Source: Plasmodium coatneyi
Taxonomy: Eukaryota > Apicomplexa > Aconoidasida > Haemosporida > Plasmodiidae
Direction of reading: 5' to 3'
DNA: 64,000 nucleotides
Assembly: GCF_001680005.1 (NCBI RefSeq)
Contig: NC_033569.1
Coordinates: forward strand, 1,302,001-1,366,000
Below are positions 9,358 to 21,345 of this stretch, piece by piece (the first letter of the stretch is position 1; every line of letters starts with the position of its first letter). A program made the translations under genes and the position numbers. Under the pieces are notes generated by a model. It worked only from the letters and a program-made list of their open reading frames with translations, did no database searches and had not been told where the DNA came from.

Positions 9358-12300
9358 TCACCTGGGCATAGTACTGTCCGCCCCGAGGGAGATGAGCGAA
9401 TCCTCGCTGGCCCAGTTATTCCTGTGCAGTATGTCCTCTTCTTCCTTCTTCAGGGAGACCCGGAACTTTTCTTTGTAAAAGCGAAACAGGTGGAAGTAGC
9501 ATTCTTTAATGAAGCTAATCCTTTCCTGGTAGGACATTTTATCTACTTTACATCCTTTTTTTTCCCCCCCCGCCCCGATAGAGGATGCAACCATTTTGCA
9601 GCTGTTCTGTTTGGTTAAGAAGGAGCAAACATATATATTAAATAAGTTCTGCGCATATTTGGTACATAGGGAGTCCCAAAGGTTTTCCCTTTCAGCATGT
9701 GCAGCGCTTCTCGCCATCCACATCCTCCCTGCTGCGTTGTGTTGTTGCTCTGCAGAGGGTTTGTTGTCCTGGTCTCCTCCTCTTCCCACGCTTTGAAGCC
9801 TACCCCTTTTGTATTCCTCATATGTGTATAAATCCGAATTATCGTTAAAGAAGAAGAGCGTTTCGTTGAACAGGTGGTCTAGGTCTACGTTACTCCTCTC
9901 GCCGTCCACCAACACGTCAGTCGTCCCCCCTGCAACGTTTTCATCTTCCACGTGGCAACTAGAGAGGAAATTCCTCTTCCTCACCCCCATGTCAAACACG
10001 TCCTCCTCCATACGCCGCCCAATTAAAGCATCCAAGCTGTTCCTACTACCACCCAAGTACGTCTTAACAATATTCTGAAAATGCACAAAGGAGGAGAAAG
10101 TTACTTCCCTCCGTTTAATAAAAAGCGGTCTTCTATCGAAGGCGAAAGAGTTAATAGACTCACACAGGTAAATTTGAATGTTTTTTTTTTTTCCATACAT
10201 TTTGTTGCGTCTGTTGAAGATGCAATTCTCCTCACAGAGACTACTCTCCTTCCGACTAGCTATTTCTACAATTTTTTCCACGACCATGTTAATATTTATG
10301 TTATTTATGACTTCACTTCCGTTGCAGAGGTTTGCAAAGTACTGTTGGTCTGCACTCACTTTGTCCTTCTTCTGGTGTCCACTTCTCATCCCTTTGTATT
10401 CATTTGGGTGGTTAATGTTTATAACTTTGCACACACGCAGGTGCATCGCCTTGCTCGCTTCGTTATCACTATTGTCATTGTCATTGTCGTTGTCGTTGCT
10501 GGTGGTGCTGCTCTCCGAGGTGGACTCCTCCTCGTGTTCCACAACACCTTCTTCCCTTCCACCTGCTCCGCTTCCACCTGACCAGAAGAACACGACGGAG
10601 AGGTTGCACCCCTTGTTGTAGCTCACGTAGTTCATCACCTTGTCCAAGTTTTTTTTCACCTTCAAATTCAGCAGCGGCTTAAAGAAGGGAATAAACCCAT
10701 CGAAAAAAATGTCATATAGAAGTATATTTTTTATGTAGGGGTTTTCCCTCAGAGAGTAGTAACAGAAGAACTCATGTACGGAGTTCTTTGTACAAATGGT
10801 TACAATGTTCCTCTTGTTGTTGTAGTACATGTCGGTGCTGGAAGGCAGCTTTAAATTACTACAGAGGTAACTCAAATTTTCCACCTTTCTATTTAATAGA
10901 ACCACGATGTAACTGTAAGGTACGTAGAGGAGCCCGCAGCAGGAGCTGTTTTCGCAGGTTGGCGATTTCCTCCTCATTATTCTACGCAGACATTTATTGA
11001 AGAATCTTTTAAGCATGTCTCTTTCTTCTTCGCCAAGGAGGGCCTTCCCCGGTTGCGTCATATCGGCAGCTAGCTCGTTACGGTTATTAGCTCCCCCCTG
11101 TAGAAGAAATAACTCGAAAAAGGCCTTTGCGTAGAGTTTCATTTCCACTGCGTCCGACGCTACCTCGGCGTATGTCAGTCTCTTCATATCGTTTGATTCT
11201 TCCCCCGTGGGGGGTTCCTCCTTTGTTTGGTATTCCTTTCCCCTTTGGGTTTCTTCCCCCGTGTGAGGTGCTTCTCCTCTGTTGGTCTTTCCCCCACCCT
11301 CCTCCCCTTCGAACGTACAATTGAACAGGCAAGGGTACTTCCGGCTCAAGCTCCGATAGTACTTCTCCTTCAACGGTTTATTAACGCACTTACACACAGG
11401 AGGGTTGTAAAATAAATACACATTTTTGTCATTCTGCTTGTACAGGTCATATATATACTTGAATTGTTTTTCGAAGCAGAATGCGTCTGGGGAGAGGTTG
11501 GAAATGTCGCTCACGTCTGAGCAGTGGGCGGGGGACGCAGACGAGTAGCTCGACACGACATCTACCTGCTCGTCTGATACGTCATCTACCCGCTCGTCTG
11601 ATATGTTGTCTACCCGGTCACTCGGATCGATTGCCCCTAACGAAGAGCTACACTGGTGGCAGTCGCAGGTGCATCTCTGCGGGGAGGAGGACCTCTTAAA
11701 CGCTTTGGAACATCCTGACTTGTTGTTGTTGTTCTCCCCCCTTTGGTCGCGCTGCAGGGGGATTTCTTCGTCCTCATCCTTTACATGTGCGTCACGTGGG
11801 TGGACAACCCGTCTGTCACCACTTCGCCTATCGGTGCGTGGTCTACCGCCTCTGCCCCCATCACTCGAATCGGACTCGCCGCAGCACTTCACTTTAGGGG
11901 CGTTCTCATTACTTGGCGCTTCTGCCATGTGGCGTGAACCCTCCCGACGGGGATGCCCCTCCTTTCTCTTCCTCCTGTCGTCTCTCCCATGACTTACCCT
12001 TAAAACCTTCTTCTTCTTGAACAGCGTGTTCATGAAATTGTTGTATCCAATGAAGGAATCATATTTCTCATTCAGGTAATAATGTAGTTTTTCCTGGATG
12101 TCTTCTCTTGTTTTTTTTTTTCCCCTTCTCTTGTCTTGTTCGTACTTCTGTTCGTTTAGTACCTTTTCTATCAACACTTCCTGTCCTATTGGAAGGTTCG
12201 AAAGTCCTCTCGGGGTCTGTGTGGTGAGGGGGTGAAGTGCCGTTTACATCGGTGTGTCAGTGCAAGCATACATACAGAAGCAGTTACGCATGCAGTTATA

Positions 12301-12541
12301 TACGCCCATAGACACATGTTCACTATCGAGCGGACGCTGCCCCATTGGGACCTACTTCCAACTTATCCATGTGAGACGTTTGTACTGATGATTGGAACAG
12401 CCGAACTGGGGCAAGGGAACAAATTGTATGCACGTGGTCACAGAGCTGGGCTCCTCACTCCAGTGCGTTACTCTCTGTGAGAAGGGTCCTGCGTTGGGGG
12501 GATTCAGGGTCATCCTCTTCCAACGTGGGCGAAGCGTGCAT
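9358..12541 (-). CDS. Conserved Plasmodium protein of unknown function
   Basis: The main exon runs from about 12208 down to a stop at 9358, about 940-950 codons. It is open for at least 30 codons upstream of the first usable position without an ATG, so an upstream exon is needed. A good candidate starts at the ATG at 12541 (MHASPTLEEDDPESPQRR) and ends at a GTGAGG or GTAACG donor near 12460-12470; the acceptor is one of several AG sites at 12190-12216, so the junction is unresolved. The protein is hydrophilic and asymmetric: a Lys-rich start (EKVLNEQKYEQ), acidic and Asn/Asp-rich low-complexity inserts, Cys-rich patches (CTCDCHQC near residue 170), and better-ordered blocks such as YIVVLLNRKVENLSYLCSNL. 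No domain recognised. Its place next to NEK1 and MSP9 is syntenic, not functional, information. Confidence 0.7.
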
Positions 12542-14484
12542 GTCGTTGTCTGCAAATAAGGGTTGCGACTTGTACACTTTGCCCTTCACACTTTTTTTAA
12601 AGCACTGCTCCCTTGCTACGCAAAAATGGAGACTAACAGGCGCACGACATCACAAAAAAAAAAAAATAAAATAATTGTGCGTAAAAATGCAAATGTGATC
12701 ATGTATGTATGTATGTTTGTGGAATGCTAACTCGTCTTATGGTAGACCGTCCTGCTAGATTATACCATTCCACACCGCGCCTCATTCATACAGATTTTTA
12801 GGAGCGTCTACACCTAAGTTATCCGTCTTGGCAATTTTATTTAGAAGCGGGGAGCGGCTCAACCGAAAGGGGGAAAAGAAGGAACCCTGCAAACGGGAGC
12901 GACTAGCCTAGACGTTCCTAACGATGGCATACAAACCAAATCGCAGTGTTTAGCGTGCCAAGGTAGTCCTTCCTTGCACGTACAATTCACGCGTAGATCC
13001 TTCCGCTCTGATTACGTTTAAACGTTCACTCACATCTACATCCTTTTTTTTCGCTGCACCGAATTTGGGTTCCTACCTGCTCGCATTGTACACGCTTTGC
13101 GAACACATAAAATGGGAAGCCGCTTTGGGGGAGAATAACTAACGCACGGCCAGCCATACAAGTTGGCACACGTAAAAATAGGTACTATCACCCGTAGTGG
13201 GATGATCTTACCGCTCCAAGCAAACACAACCAACGGATGTTAGATGCATAATCAAAGAGGATCTTTTTAAAAATGCCAAGCGGAGCAAAAAGTGCGGGTA
13301 TATAGAGGCATAAAAAGGTGAAGAATTTTTTTTTTTTTTTTTTTTTTTTTTTTCTTGTTCTTCAAACTGTTGCTGGATCGAATGATGGAGGCGGCGACTC
13401 ACTCCGACACGCTGCCGATGTTACATATGAAGGCAGCAGAGCGTCGAAGTCCCTACCTGTGCGCTATGTAAATGTAAAGCATCGGATGGGAAAAAAAAAA
13501 AGAAAGCCAAAAAAAACGCAGTGCAGCGCAGCAAAGCAAATGACAGAACAGGCAACGAACCTACAGAGAAAGCCGCTCATCCCATCCATACTACGCAGCT
13601 GTATTCATTCAAAATAATTTTTATTTTCACATGAGGGTGAAGAAAAAAACAGGCAACTGTGGGGCAAAATGAGGGGAGACTACAGCCGGAGCATAAACTA
13701 TGGTAGATAAAAACGAGGGCACATTCTTCTTTTTTTCATTCACAACAATTTATTTTGAAGCAGAACCAAAACAAAGTGGAATGAAAAAAGAGGGCGCGAA
13801 TAATCTGGGTAAGGATGAGGATGCACAACGGAGCGGGGGTGGCGGAAAACATATCCATATGTGTATATGTACCCCCGACATCCTCCGAGTGCCTACTTTT
13901 AATAATGTAGACCTACTGTGAGAATGTGTTTCAACTCAGGGAGACACACCTCCAGTTGCTCCACCGCGTGTCTCTCCCCCTCTGCCGAAACAGCTGCCTT
14001 CTTCAAAATTGTAAAATGCGCACCTTTCATGTGGTGTACATCCCCCACTGGAAATAAAAAAAAAGTGGGTAAATAAATTGGGGGCATGTATGGACGCGGG
14101 CGAGGCAGCACAAAGCTTCCACCAAACATGCAGATGCACAGCGTAACAGAAATGACGACAATGCATGGAGGAGGATAAAAAAAAAAAAAAAAAAAAAAAA
14201 GGGAAAAGGTAATCAAATGTGGGGACACACACATGACAGACCAAGGTGCGTCATTGAACCAAAAAAAAGAATGCATAACGAAGTGGTATACGGATGCATA
14301 CGTGTAGGGCAAAGCGAAACTTGTTTCGTCGGGGGAAGCCATGAAACAACGTTGACAGGGAAGGTGTATTTGTGAAGCAAGAATAAATGACAGAAAAAAA
14401 AAAAAAAAATTCAAAAAAAGGGGAGTACCACGATAGATAATTTAAGACATTCCAGTGGGGCAATAACTCGAAGAAGCGGCTGCA
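12542..14484. other. Intergenic region between the unknown gene and NEK1
   Basis: About 1.9 kb that should hold the promoter of the gene ending at 9358 and the 3' end of NEK1, both on the minus strand. A tetranucleotide ATGT run lies at 12703-12718. A/T homopolymers occur at 12654-12669, 13327-13353, 14178-14200 and 14393-14409. No coding or RNA gene supported. Confidence 0.5.
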
Positions 14485-17446
14485 CTACCTGCACGTGTAG
14501 GCGTCCGGGCCTTTATGCGTGTAGTTCTTCAAGGGGTACATATTTCTCTTCTGCAGGGTGTAGCTGTTGCCGAGTTCTCCTTGCTCTTGCTCCTCGTGGT
14601 ACTCCTTCTTCACGTTATACGTGGAAGAGTCCCTTCGCTTTTCCTGCTCGTTCATGCACATGGAGAGGCTTCTGTTTCGCCTATCCAGCTCGTTTGGTTT
14701 CTTATCTTCACCTCTGCGCGGGGGGTAAAACGATGGTTTAGTCGGTTCAGACAGTTGGACGAAATTGGTTCAGTTGTGCGTAAAGTAGCGAACACCAGTG
14801 CGTATATAAAGCGCACCTCCACCTCATTTACCGGTCAAACCCGCGAACAGGGGCATACGCGTAGTCGTTGTTGTGGCGCATTCGGTCGTAGATGCCCTTT
14901 TCCTTCTCCATGAGCATCTTGCGCTTTTCCAGAAGGTACTCCCTGTCCTTTTCCAGATGCTTGTAACTTCGGTCTACTTCGGCGCCCTTCTTACTGAGCG
15001 TGCCCTCATCATAGGTGTTATTGTAGGTGCTACATTTTTTCGCGTTTATTGCATTCATGTGTGGCAGCGCGCTGACGCTCCTCCTGGCGTTGTCATTGAA
15101 GTAGATGTTTGACACCCTGTTGCTCTTGCAGGTCCCGCCATCCCGCTCGTCACTTCGGCCCCCGTCACCACTTCTTCCTCCTACGCAGCTTCTCCCCCCG
15201 TCATCGCATCTCCCGCTCCTACCACTGCTCCCACTGCCACTACGAGCATGCCCCCCCCTGTTACTATGATTATACGCCCGTTCGTACTGCGACTCCGTGG
15301 AGCAAATCGGGTTCACCGTCTCTTTGTAAATCTCCTTTGCATTTTTGGCTAGCCCAACGTTATACTTGTTATGGTCTCGATACTTCGCACTCTCCACCGG
15401 GTTTAGGACGTACTGACCAGTGGCGGCGTGGTTGTTGCTGTATGCTCCATAGCCCCCTCCACCCAGGTACTTAGAATTCACACTCATTGCTGTGTTTCCT
15501 TGTGTCTGCATAATATGACTTGAGGGTACCGTCGTGGTTATGGAGCTGTTCTTCATGTAACCATGCACATCGCTTCTGTTAAATGTCTCTTGATAATTCT
15601 TTTCTTTCCTACTGTCATACATGTATGGCTTGTAGTTACTTACGTGGTTATTTGTGTCTTTCCCTCTGGAGAAGCTTCCGTCGTGGGTGCCTTGGCTGGG
15701 CGGCCGAGCTCTCCCGTTCCCCATCCCTTCGACCTTCGCAGCGCTGCTCTTACGCACGTGGTCATGCACGCCACTTCGGACACTGCTCTGTATGCTACTG
15801 TGTATGCTATTGTGTATGTTATTGTGTATGCTATTGTGCACACTGCTGCGAACGCCGCTGTGACTCCTGCCGTCGTTGGTGCCCACATTGGGCCCGTCGG
15901 CTGGCCCACCTCCTCCGTTGGGCCCATTCTCCATGCCTTTCAGATAGTACGAATTCCGACGCGCCTTCTCCAATCGGTCTCGTTCAAGGCGGTCCGCTCG
16001 TTCCCGTTCCAGGCGCTCCACTCGTTCCCTCTCCAGGCGATCCACACGCTCCTGTTCCAGCCTCTCTGCACGCTCTCTTTCTAGCCTCTCCACACGCTCC
16101 CGTTCCAGTCGTTCCACACGCCCCCTTTCTAACCGTTCCACGCGTTCCCTTTCTAGACGCTCAATTCGCTTCTTCTCCAGGATCTTCATCTCCAACGCCT
16201 TCCGCTGGGCGTTCTCCTTTTCGATTCGGGTCCTCTCCGCGAGGTCCTTATCCACCCGACTACTGTAGTGCCCATTAACCGCATGAGAGTTCGCAGCTCC
16301 ATCCTTAATGGTTACATTGTTGGCGCTCTGTCTGCTGACGCAGCTGGAGCTTCTCCTCCCGTGTTGTTCGTCATTCCTTTGGTTTATGAGGACATTCTGT
16401 GAAATGCCATAATTGGCTGCTTCCGCATTTTTCCCGTTTTCTACGCTAGCTAGCTGTAGATTTGCGTGCTCCTTGGATGCATTTCTCCTCGTGACAACAG
16501 CACCGGGGGTAGTAGTGACACCCACAGTACCCCCAGGGGGACCCATATTCTTAATGATCTGATACCCCAGGCACTGTAGAGCGCTTGGCCGCTCCTTCGC
16601 AGACAAGTTCAGCAAATTTTTTATCAACATATTTAACTCCTTTGACTTCCCTTTGATGGGCAAATCAGGTCCTCTCTTCAGTTCGGAAATAAGTTGCGAA
16701 AAATTATTCGCCTTATGAAATGGAGTCTTGCCCGAGCAAAGTTCATAGATGATGCAACCAAGAGCCCACATATCACTCTTGTCATCATAACTCTTCGTCT
16801 CATGTAACAATAATTCAGGAGACCAGTAGTAGGGGGTACCAACACAGGAGTGTGCCATACTTTCTATACCAATATTTTTACTAAGTCCAAAATCTCCAAT
16901 TTTTGCGATAGGTCTTCCATTTAGATTATTCGCTTGAGCTGTTATTTTTCCTATGTGGCGAATCCCAGTAGATAAAAAAATATTTTGTGGTTTCAAATCT
17001 CTGTGTAATACTCTCTCCCCATTAGGTCCATCCTTCAAATTGTGACAGTACGCTAAGGCATGTAGTAACTGTCTTGTAATGTCTACAATTGCATGTTCTT
17101 CTATTTTACCAAACATTTTGTAGCACTTTTGTATATTCCTTGATAAATCCCCTGCGTCACAGAACTCCATCAGGATATACAACTTTTGATTAGCCTTATT
17201 GAGAAAGCGATCTATGTACCGAACAATATTTTTGTGTTTTAGTTCCCTCATCACATTTACTTCTATTACCAGTTGTGACTTTTCTCTTTCTTTCAACCCT
17301 CTATACGATATAGCCTTCCAACAGAAGAATTCTTGCGTCCTTTTATGCTTTACAAGGAACACCTCTCCAAATCTTCCATTCCCTATCTTTTTAATTACTT
17401 CATACTCGTTTAGGCGGCTTTCTCCATCGTCGTACTTGCTAGGCAT
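14485..17446 (-). CDS. NEK1: NIMA-related protein kinase NEK1
   Basis: Ser/Thr kinase with the catalytic domain at residues ~10-300 and a long basic tail. Visible motifs: glycine loop GNGRFGEVF, lysine in FCWKAI, catalytic HRDLKPQN, metal-binding DFGLS, activation-segment GTPYYWSPELL, and SDMWALGCIIYELC. The SMAHS motif before CVGTP is the MAPKK-like feature described for Pfnek-1, which was reported to phosphorylate Pfmap-2 in vitro. The tail holds Arg/Glu repeats, an HN-S-I-H repeat patch, and Gly/Ser/Arg-rich segments. The start is the first ATG (17446, MPSKYDDGE). The large exon reaches a donor GTAAAT at 14831 that overlaps an in-frame TAA, and a second exon at 14485-14713 follows a 118-base intron. 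It adds 76 codons (GEDKKPNELDRRNRSL...) ending TYTCR-like (DAYTCR). Kinase identity is certain; the last exon is my prediction. Confidence 0.9.
15970..16170 (-). repeat. 24-bp minisatellite coding RVERLERE repeats in NEK1
   Basis: Eight tandem 24-base units encode RVERLERE and close variants (RIERLERE, RAERLEQE, RVDRLERE, RADRLERD). The Arg/Glu pattern should form a charged single alpha-helix or coiled coil just after the kinase domain's low-complexity linker. Codon changes between units show the array is not recent. Confidence 0.85.
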
Positions 17447-18489
17447 GGTTACCGACCCGTTTCTTATTCTACGTAAGTGTTTGTATGCATGTGTAGGGGA
17501 ACTCACGGAGTTTTCTTCTGCATGGATAGCTATGCTAATATGCGTCTCCGCAGCGGTGAAAACGGGGATTTATTTCTCGAGTATTTAAAAGACAAGGTTA
17601 TTTCCCTTAACGCACAGGAATAGTGACCAAGGAGGTACTTATCTACTTTGACCCCCTCTCCATGTGCAGGGGCGCACTAGCCACCGACTCGCGTCGCTTT
17701 CTCCCGTCGAGTGGCTGGACGCTTAACATGGCCACCAGCGACGCTCAGATGGCTCCCCAAGTTATGCACGAAAGTACATGCACACAGACAGATACGTACA
17801 TACGCAGACCCACTTGGGACTCTCCTCCAGTCGTGGGCCAGCTCAACTGACTGGTCTCAAGCGGTTCTTGCGACTTCAGTTGTTGCGATTCCAGTTGGTG
17901 TTGCTTCGTGTCATTCTATTTTCACGCCTCCTTGTGTGACCTCGCGCGTGCAGTCGCTTAAATGGTGTGCTCCTTCTCGATGGAAAAAGAATCGATTACA
18001 TGAAGTGAACCGACGTGACGCCAGCTGGGCTATCCCACTGCACAGGAAGAACACAATTACGCCACGGTTGGCGGCGATCGGTGGCAACTCACGATCCGAT
18101 GTACTGGCTGCGATGTGCTGGAGGGGGTTACTTCCCCTAAGTGACGTGCGAAATGCTTCTTTCCTCACAAGCCGAGTCTGCGACTGGTGGGGCCAAGACG
18201 ATATGCTGCCACTTATTCGCAAAATGAAGAACGCAAACGCGCGGGGGAAGATGCATAAAACTCTGGAGGCGCTCCAAAAGGCTTTTGCCTATTTTCCGCG
18301 CCACATCTCGCGCATGTAAGAGTGTATGCATGCATGCGTGTAAACACGTGAACGCTTATGCAGGTGTACGTTAATGGATGTATGCGCTGATGCACGCATG
18401 ATGGTATGTGCGCCTTTTTTTACACGGAACATATTTCTAGGCACTTGCACCAATTCAAAATGTGTAAGAGTAAAATAAAAGGTGTAGCC

Positions 18490-18521
<32 letters not shown>

Positions 18522-19224
18522 AAACGTTGTCATCTATGCTTGCTCTCTTCGCAAAAGATATCGTCGCGAACGAAAGGTGGAGAAAACGGAAGCCAACAAA
18601 AGGAGAGATATAACTCCGGAAGGCAGTGTCCTACGCGGTTTCTCTCCCTTTTGGTAATTTTGACAGATAAGCCGGACGCGTCATCCATGCGTAGTGCGCA
18701 AAGAAAGCTAATTACGCTAAATGTGCTTAATCAATTCCCTTCTTTTTTCCATTTTTCACGCGCTTCGCCTAAGTGCTGCGTAACTTCCGAGGGAACTCAT
18801 TCAAAGTGCGTCCTTCTTCTGCTATGCGAATTTTGCGTTGCGTTGCTCTCATTAGCTTTTTTTTTTTTTTTTTTTGTCTAATTTTCTTACACATATGTGT
18901 GCAGAAAAAAAAAAAAAAAAAAAAAGAACGAAAAAGAGGAGAAAAAGTATGAACAGGAATAGTAAAAAGCCAAAAAAGGAGTTAAAAATGAGAGCTGTTA
19001 CGGAAAAATTATTAACCGTTCAGGTGAAAAGTCGATCGAAATGGTGAACTATAAAAAAAAAAAAAAAAAAAGCTATTTCAAAGGGGCAAGCTAAAAAATG
19101 TAATAAAGTTGCCACTGTTTCATTGGGGACAAAACGCAGTGTGCTCGAGCTGTCCCGCAAGGTAGGTATACAAACTGGGTTCCAGTTTAGCCTTCCCATT
19201 GTGTAGTGCAGTTGTTCCACTCAC
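17447..19224. other. Intergenic region upstream of NEK1
   Basis: About 1.8 kb between two minus-strand genes, carrying the NEK1 promoter and the 3' end of the next gene. It has a 30-base A tract at 18491-18520, T and A tracts at 18859-18875, 18905-18925 and 19052-19069, and TATGAACAGG at 18948. An open frame of about 200 codons at 17711-18319 has no family features and coincides with open frames on the other strand, so I do not call it a gene. Confidence 0.5.
19018..19030 (+). promoter_or_regulatory. GTTCAGGTGAAAA element
   Basis: One of three near-identical GTTCAGGTRAAAA sites in intergenic DNA of this window (others at 24460 and, inverted, 39121). It lies beside an A tract, about 0.2 kb downstream of the gene ending at 19225. 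It contains the right arm (reverse complement CTGAAC) of the bipartite element. Regulatory role is inference. Confidence 0.3.
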
Positions 19225-21345
19225 CTACACACACTTGTAGTTTGACCAAGAGAGCAACTCCTTCCTCTTCCTCTTAAAAATCTGTTTATTATGTAGGAGC
19301 TCCACGAACTCCCGCAGCTTCTGCAGGTGCCCCACATAAACATCATTGTTGCAGTACGTGTGATTAAATACGTTCACGTCGCGAAGTGGCCCTTTTTGCA
19401 CTGACTCGATGGAAGCAATATGAGGAGAAAGGAAAGACAGAATAGATATGATAATTACGTTCATTTTTTTTTTGTGTTCATTTCGGAGCTTGTCAGTGCT
19501 GTTGCAGAGCTTCGAAATTAGTGGTAAGATGAAGTGGTTGTCTACAAATCTTAGCAAGTGCAATTGCAGCAGTGTGTTTAATGCTTCCTCTGGGGAGCAA
19601 TTTTTTATATCGCTTTCAATATAGTTCAGTAGGTTTACGTACGCATTGTTGAAGATGTCTCCTCTTTTTGCGAGTTCCACGATTTTGTCTTTTGCCCGTT
19701 CGTCGCATCTCTTTTGGGGTTCCTCCTGTGCGCACGTTTTTTCTGGGTGACGCAGCTCGACCACCTCACCGCTAAAATGCAACCGCTCGCTGTAGTCCAA
19801 ATGGTCCACGTTGCTATTGATCGCATACGAGTGAATCTCGTACAAGTGGCGCAAAAAGGGAAACTGAAAAAAATGCAGAGAATAAATGGCCTTGAAAAAC
19901 ACTATCTTGTAGTATACCCCCAAGCTGTAAATTTCATCCAGGAAGACATATTTCCGCATGGCCCTCAAAATATTATTCTTATACGTTTCGTAGTTTTCCA
20001 AGCCGCTCTTCTGTGTATCCACGTTTCGATAAAAAACATGATTGCGCAGTTCGACTTGCTTGTAATGGCTCATAAACATATCCACGAGGGTAAATTTTAA
20101 TTTTTCGCAACCCCGGTTAGCTGTCTTTCTATCTTTGCAAAAAAGAGTATGTGCTTCTTCCATCGTACCATGTCCGTTTTTTTTTTCACAAATGAGCGTC
20201 TCCTCTTGGGAGAGCTGCTTATAGGACTGTCCACTCATGTGGGGGGGACTCCCCTCCAGATTACCCTTCACGTGAAAAAGCAAGTTCGGACAAACAGGAA
20301 AAAACAACTTCGACAAGACGAAAAAAAAGAGGCATATCAATTTGTTGTCATTTGATTCGTTGTCAATGTAAATAAAATTTTTACTCGAATTATCAATCAT
20401 GTTTAAGTATTTTTCTTTTTTTTTTTTCTTTTCCTTTTCATTTATCGTTTCTGGTGAGTATACCTTTTTTATATCTTTGGCTATGTCAATTTTTTCTGCG
20501 AAGGATTCGATCAGGGGGAATAAATTCATCCCCACGTCTTTCACGCCGCGGCTTTGTTCTACCGTTTCCGTGTTTTCATTTTGCATGAATGCAGTGGCCC
20601 CCCAGTTGGACGTGAACTGAGAAAGGACTAACAGCATCTTTATCAGGTGGCTTTTGTTTATGTGCTCCATGTTCAAGTGAATATATCGTGCCAGGTGGGT
20701 GTAAAGGTGGAAGCTCATGTGCGCTTCGTTACGGTGGTACTCGCGGTACCGTGCGGTAGACACATCCGTGTTGTCCTTCATGTTGTCCTTCGTGTTGTCC
20801 TCCCTTTTGGTGCGCCCCCAATTGGGGACCCCCCGATTGGCTGCTCCCCCGAAGAAGCCATACCCTTCAAACACGTAAAACGAAAAGATCAGGTGGACCA
20901 CGCTGTTCACGTGCACGCCCTCCAGGTACCTCCCGGAGTACACACACCGGTTGTAAAAATGAGAAAAAAAATTGGAGCATATGTCTAGGTGGTACAAGTC
21001 GTTAAAAATTAGTATGTACAAAAACTCTACCATGTCATTCGCCACGAAGCTTTCCTTTTTTTTCAAAAGGTCCTTTAATATTTTTTTATACACAATGCGG
21101 TCCGTTTTTATTTTTTTCTGTTCCATACATTTTAGCCTGAACAAATTGTGTTTGATGTCATCGTTTAGGAAGCTCAAATCATCGTTCAGGTGGTAGAACT
21201 CATTATCGCTTCGGTAGCTGACGTCATCCTGACGGTTCGGCGAATGCTTCTTCCCGGGGGTCCTCCCCACAGACGTTTGGACCTTTCTGATCGTCCTGAA
21301 AAGGGGGGTTATAGCTGTAGCCACGTTCCTTCCTCGTCTTATCAT
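19225..21345 (-). CDS. Conserved protein, probable mitochondrial helical-repeat protein
   Basis: Single exon, 706 codons. The N-terminus (MIRRGRNVATAITPLFRTIR) is Arg/Ser/Thr-rich, lacks acidic residues and looks like a mitochondrial presequence; a cleavage site could fall before residue 35. The rest is predicted mostly helical by its leucine and aromatic pattern (for example YKKILKDLLKKKESF, FLYILIFNDLYHLDI, LNTLLQLHLLRFVDNHFI), interrupted by Lys-rich and Asn-rich low-complexity inserts. Such proteins in apicomplexans include RAP/OPR-type organellar RNA-binding factors, but I see no RAP domain at the C-terminus, which ends in a basic stretch (KRKRKELLSWSNYKCV). Function is unassigned; organellar RNA metabolism is a guess. 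It is divergently arranged with the DNAAF11 gene, 583 bases apart. Confidence 0.75.
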   Translation of the reverse strand: MIRRGRNVATAITPLFRTIRKVQTSVGRTPGKKHSPNRQDDVSYRSDNEFYHLNDDLSFLNDDIKHNLFRLKCMEQKKIKTDRIVYKKILKDLLKKKESFVANDMVEFLYILIFNDLYHLDICSNFFSHFYNRCVYSGRYLEGVHVNSVVHLIFSFYVFEGYGFFGGAANRGVPNWGRTKREDNTKDNMKDNTDVSTARYREYHRNEAHMSFHLYTHLARYIHLNMEHINKSHLIKMLLVLSQFTSNWGATAFMQNENTETVEQSRGVKDVGMNLFPLIESFAEKIDIAKDIKKVYSPETINEKEKKKKKEKYLNMIDNSSKNFIYIDNESNDNKLICLFFFVLSKLFFPVCPNLLFHVKGNLEGSPPHMSGQSYKQLSQEETLICEKKNGHGTMEEAHTLFCKDRKTANRGCEKLKFTLVDMFMSHYKQVELRNHVFYRNVDTQKSGLENYETYKNNILRAMRKYVFLDEIYSLGVYYKIVFFKAIYSLHFFQFPFLRHLYEIHSYAINSNVDHLDYSERLHFSGEVVELRHPEKTCAQEEPQKRCDERAKDKIVELAKRGDIFNNAYVNLLNYIESDIKNCSPEEALNTLLQLHLLRFVDNHFILPLISKLCNSTDKLRNEHKKKMNVIIISILSFLSPHIASIESVQKGPLRDVNVFNHTYCNNDVYVGHLQKLREFVELLHNKQIFKRKRKELLSWSNYKCV

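Noticed and set aside
15583..16278. Cys/Leu-rich open frames on the plus strand across the NEK1 tail
   Set aside because: They mirror the 24-bp Arg/Glu repeat and the HNSIH repeat of NEK1 and contain periodic junk sequence.
17711..18319. 202-codon open frame in the NEK1 upstream region
   Set aside because: No hydrophobic or domain pattern, overlapping open frames on the other strand, and no matching gene in the remembered syntenic order.
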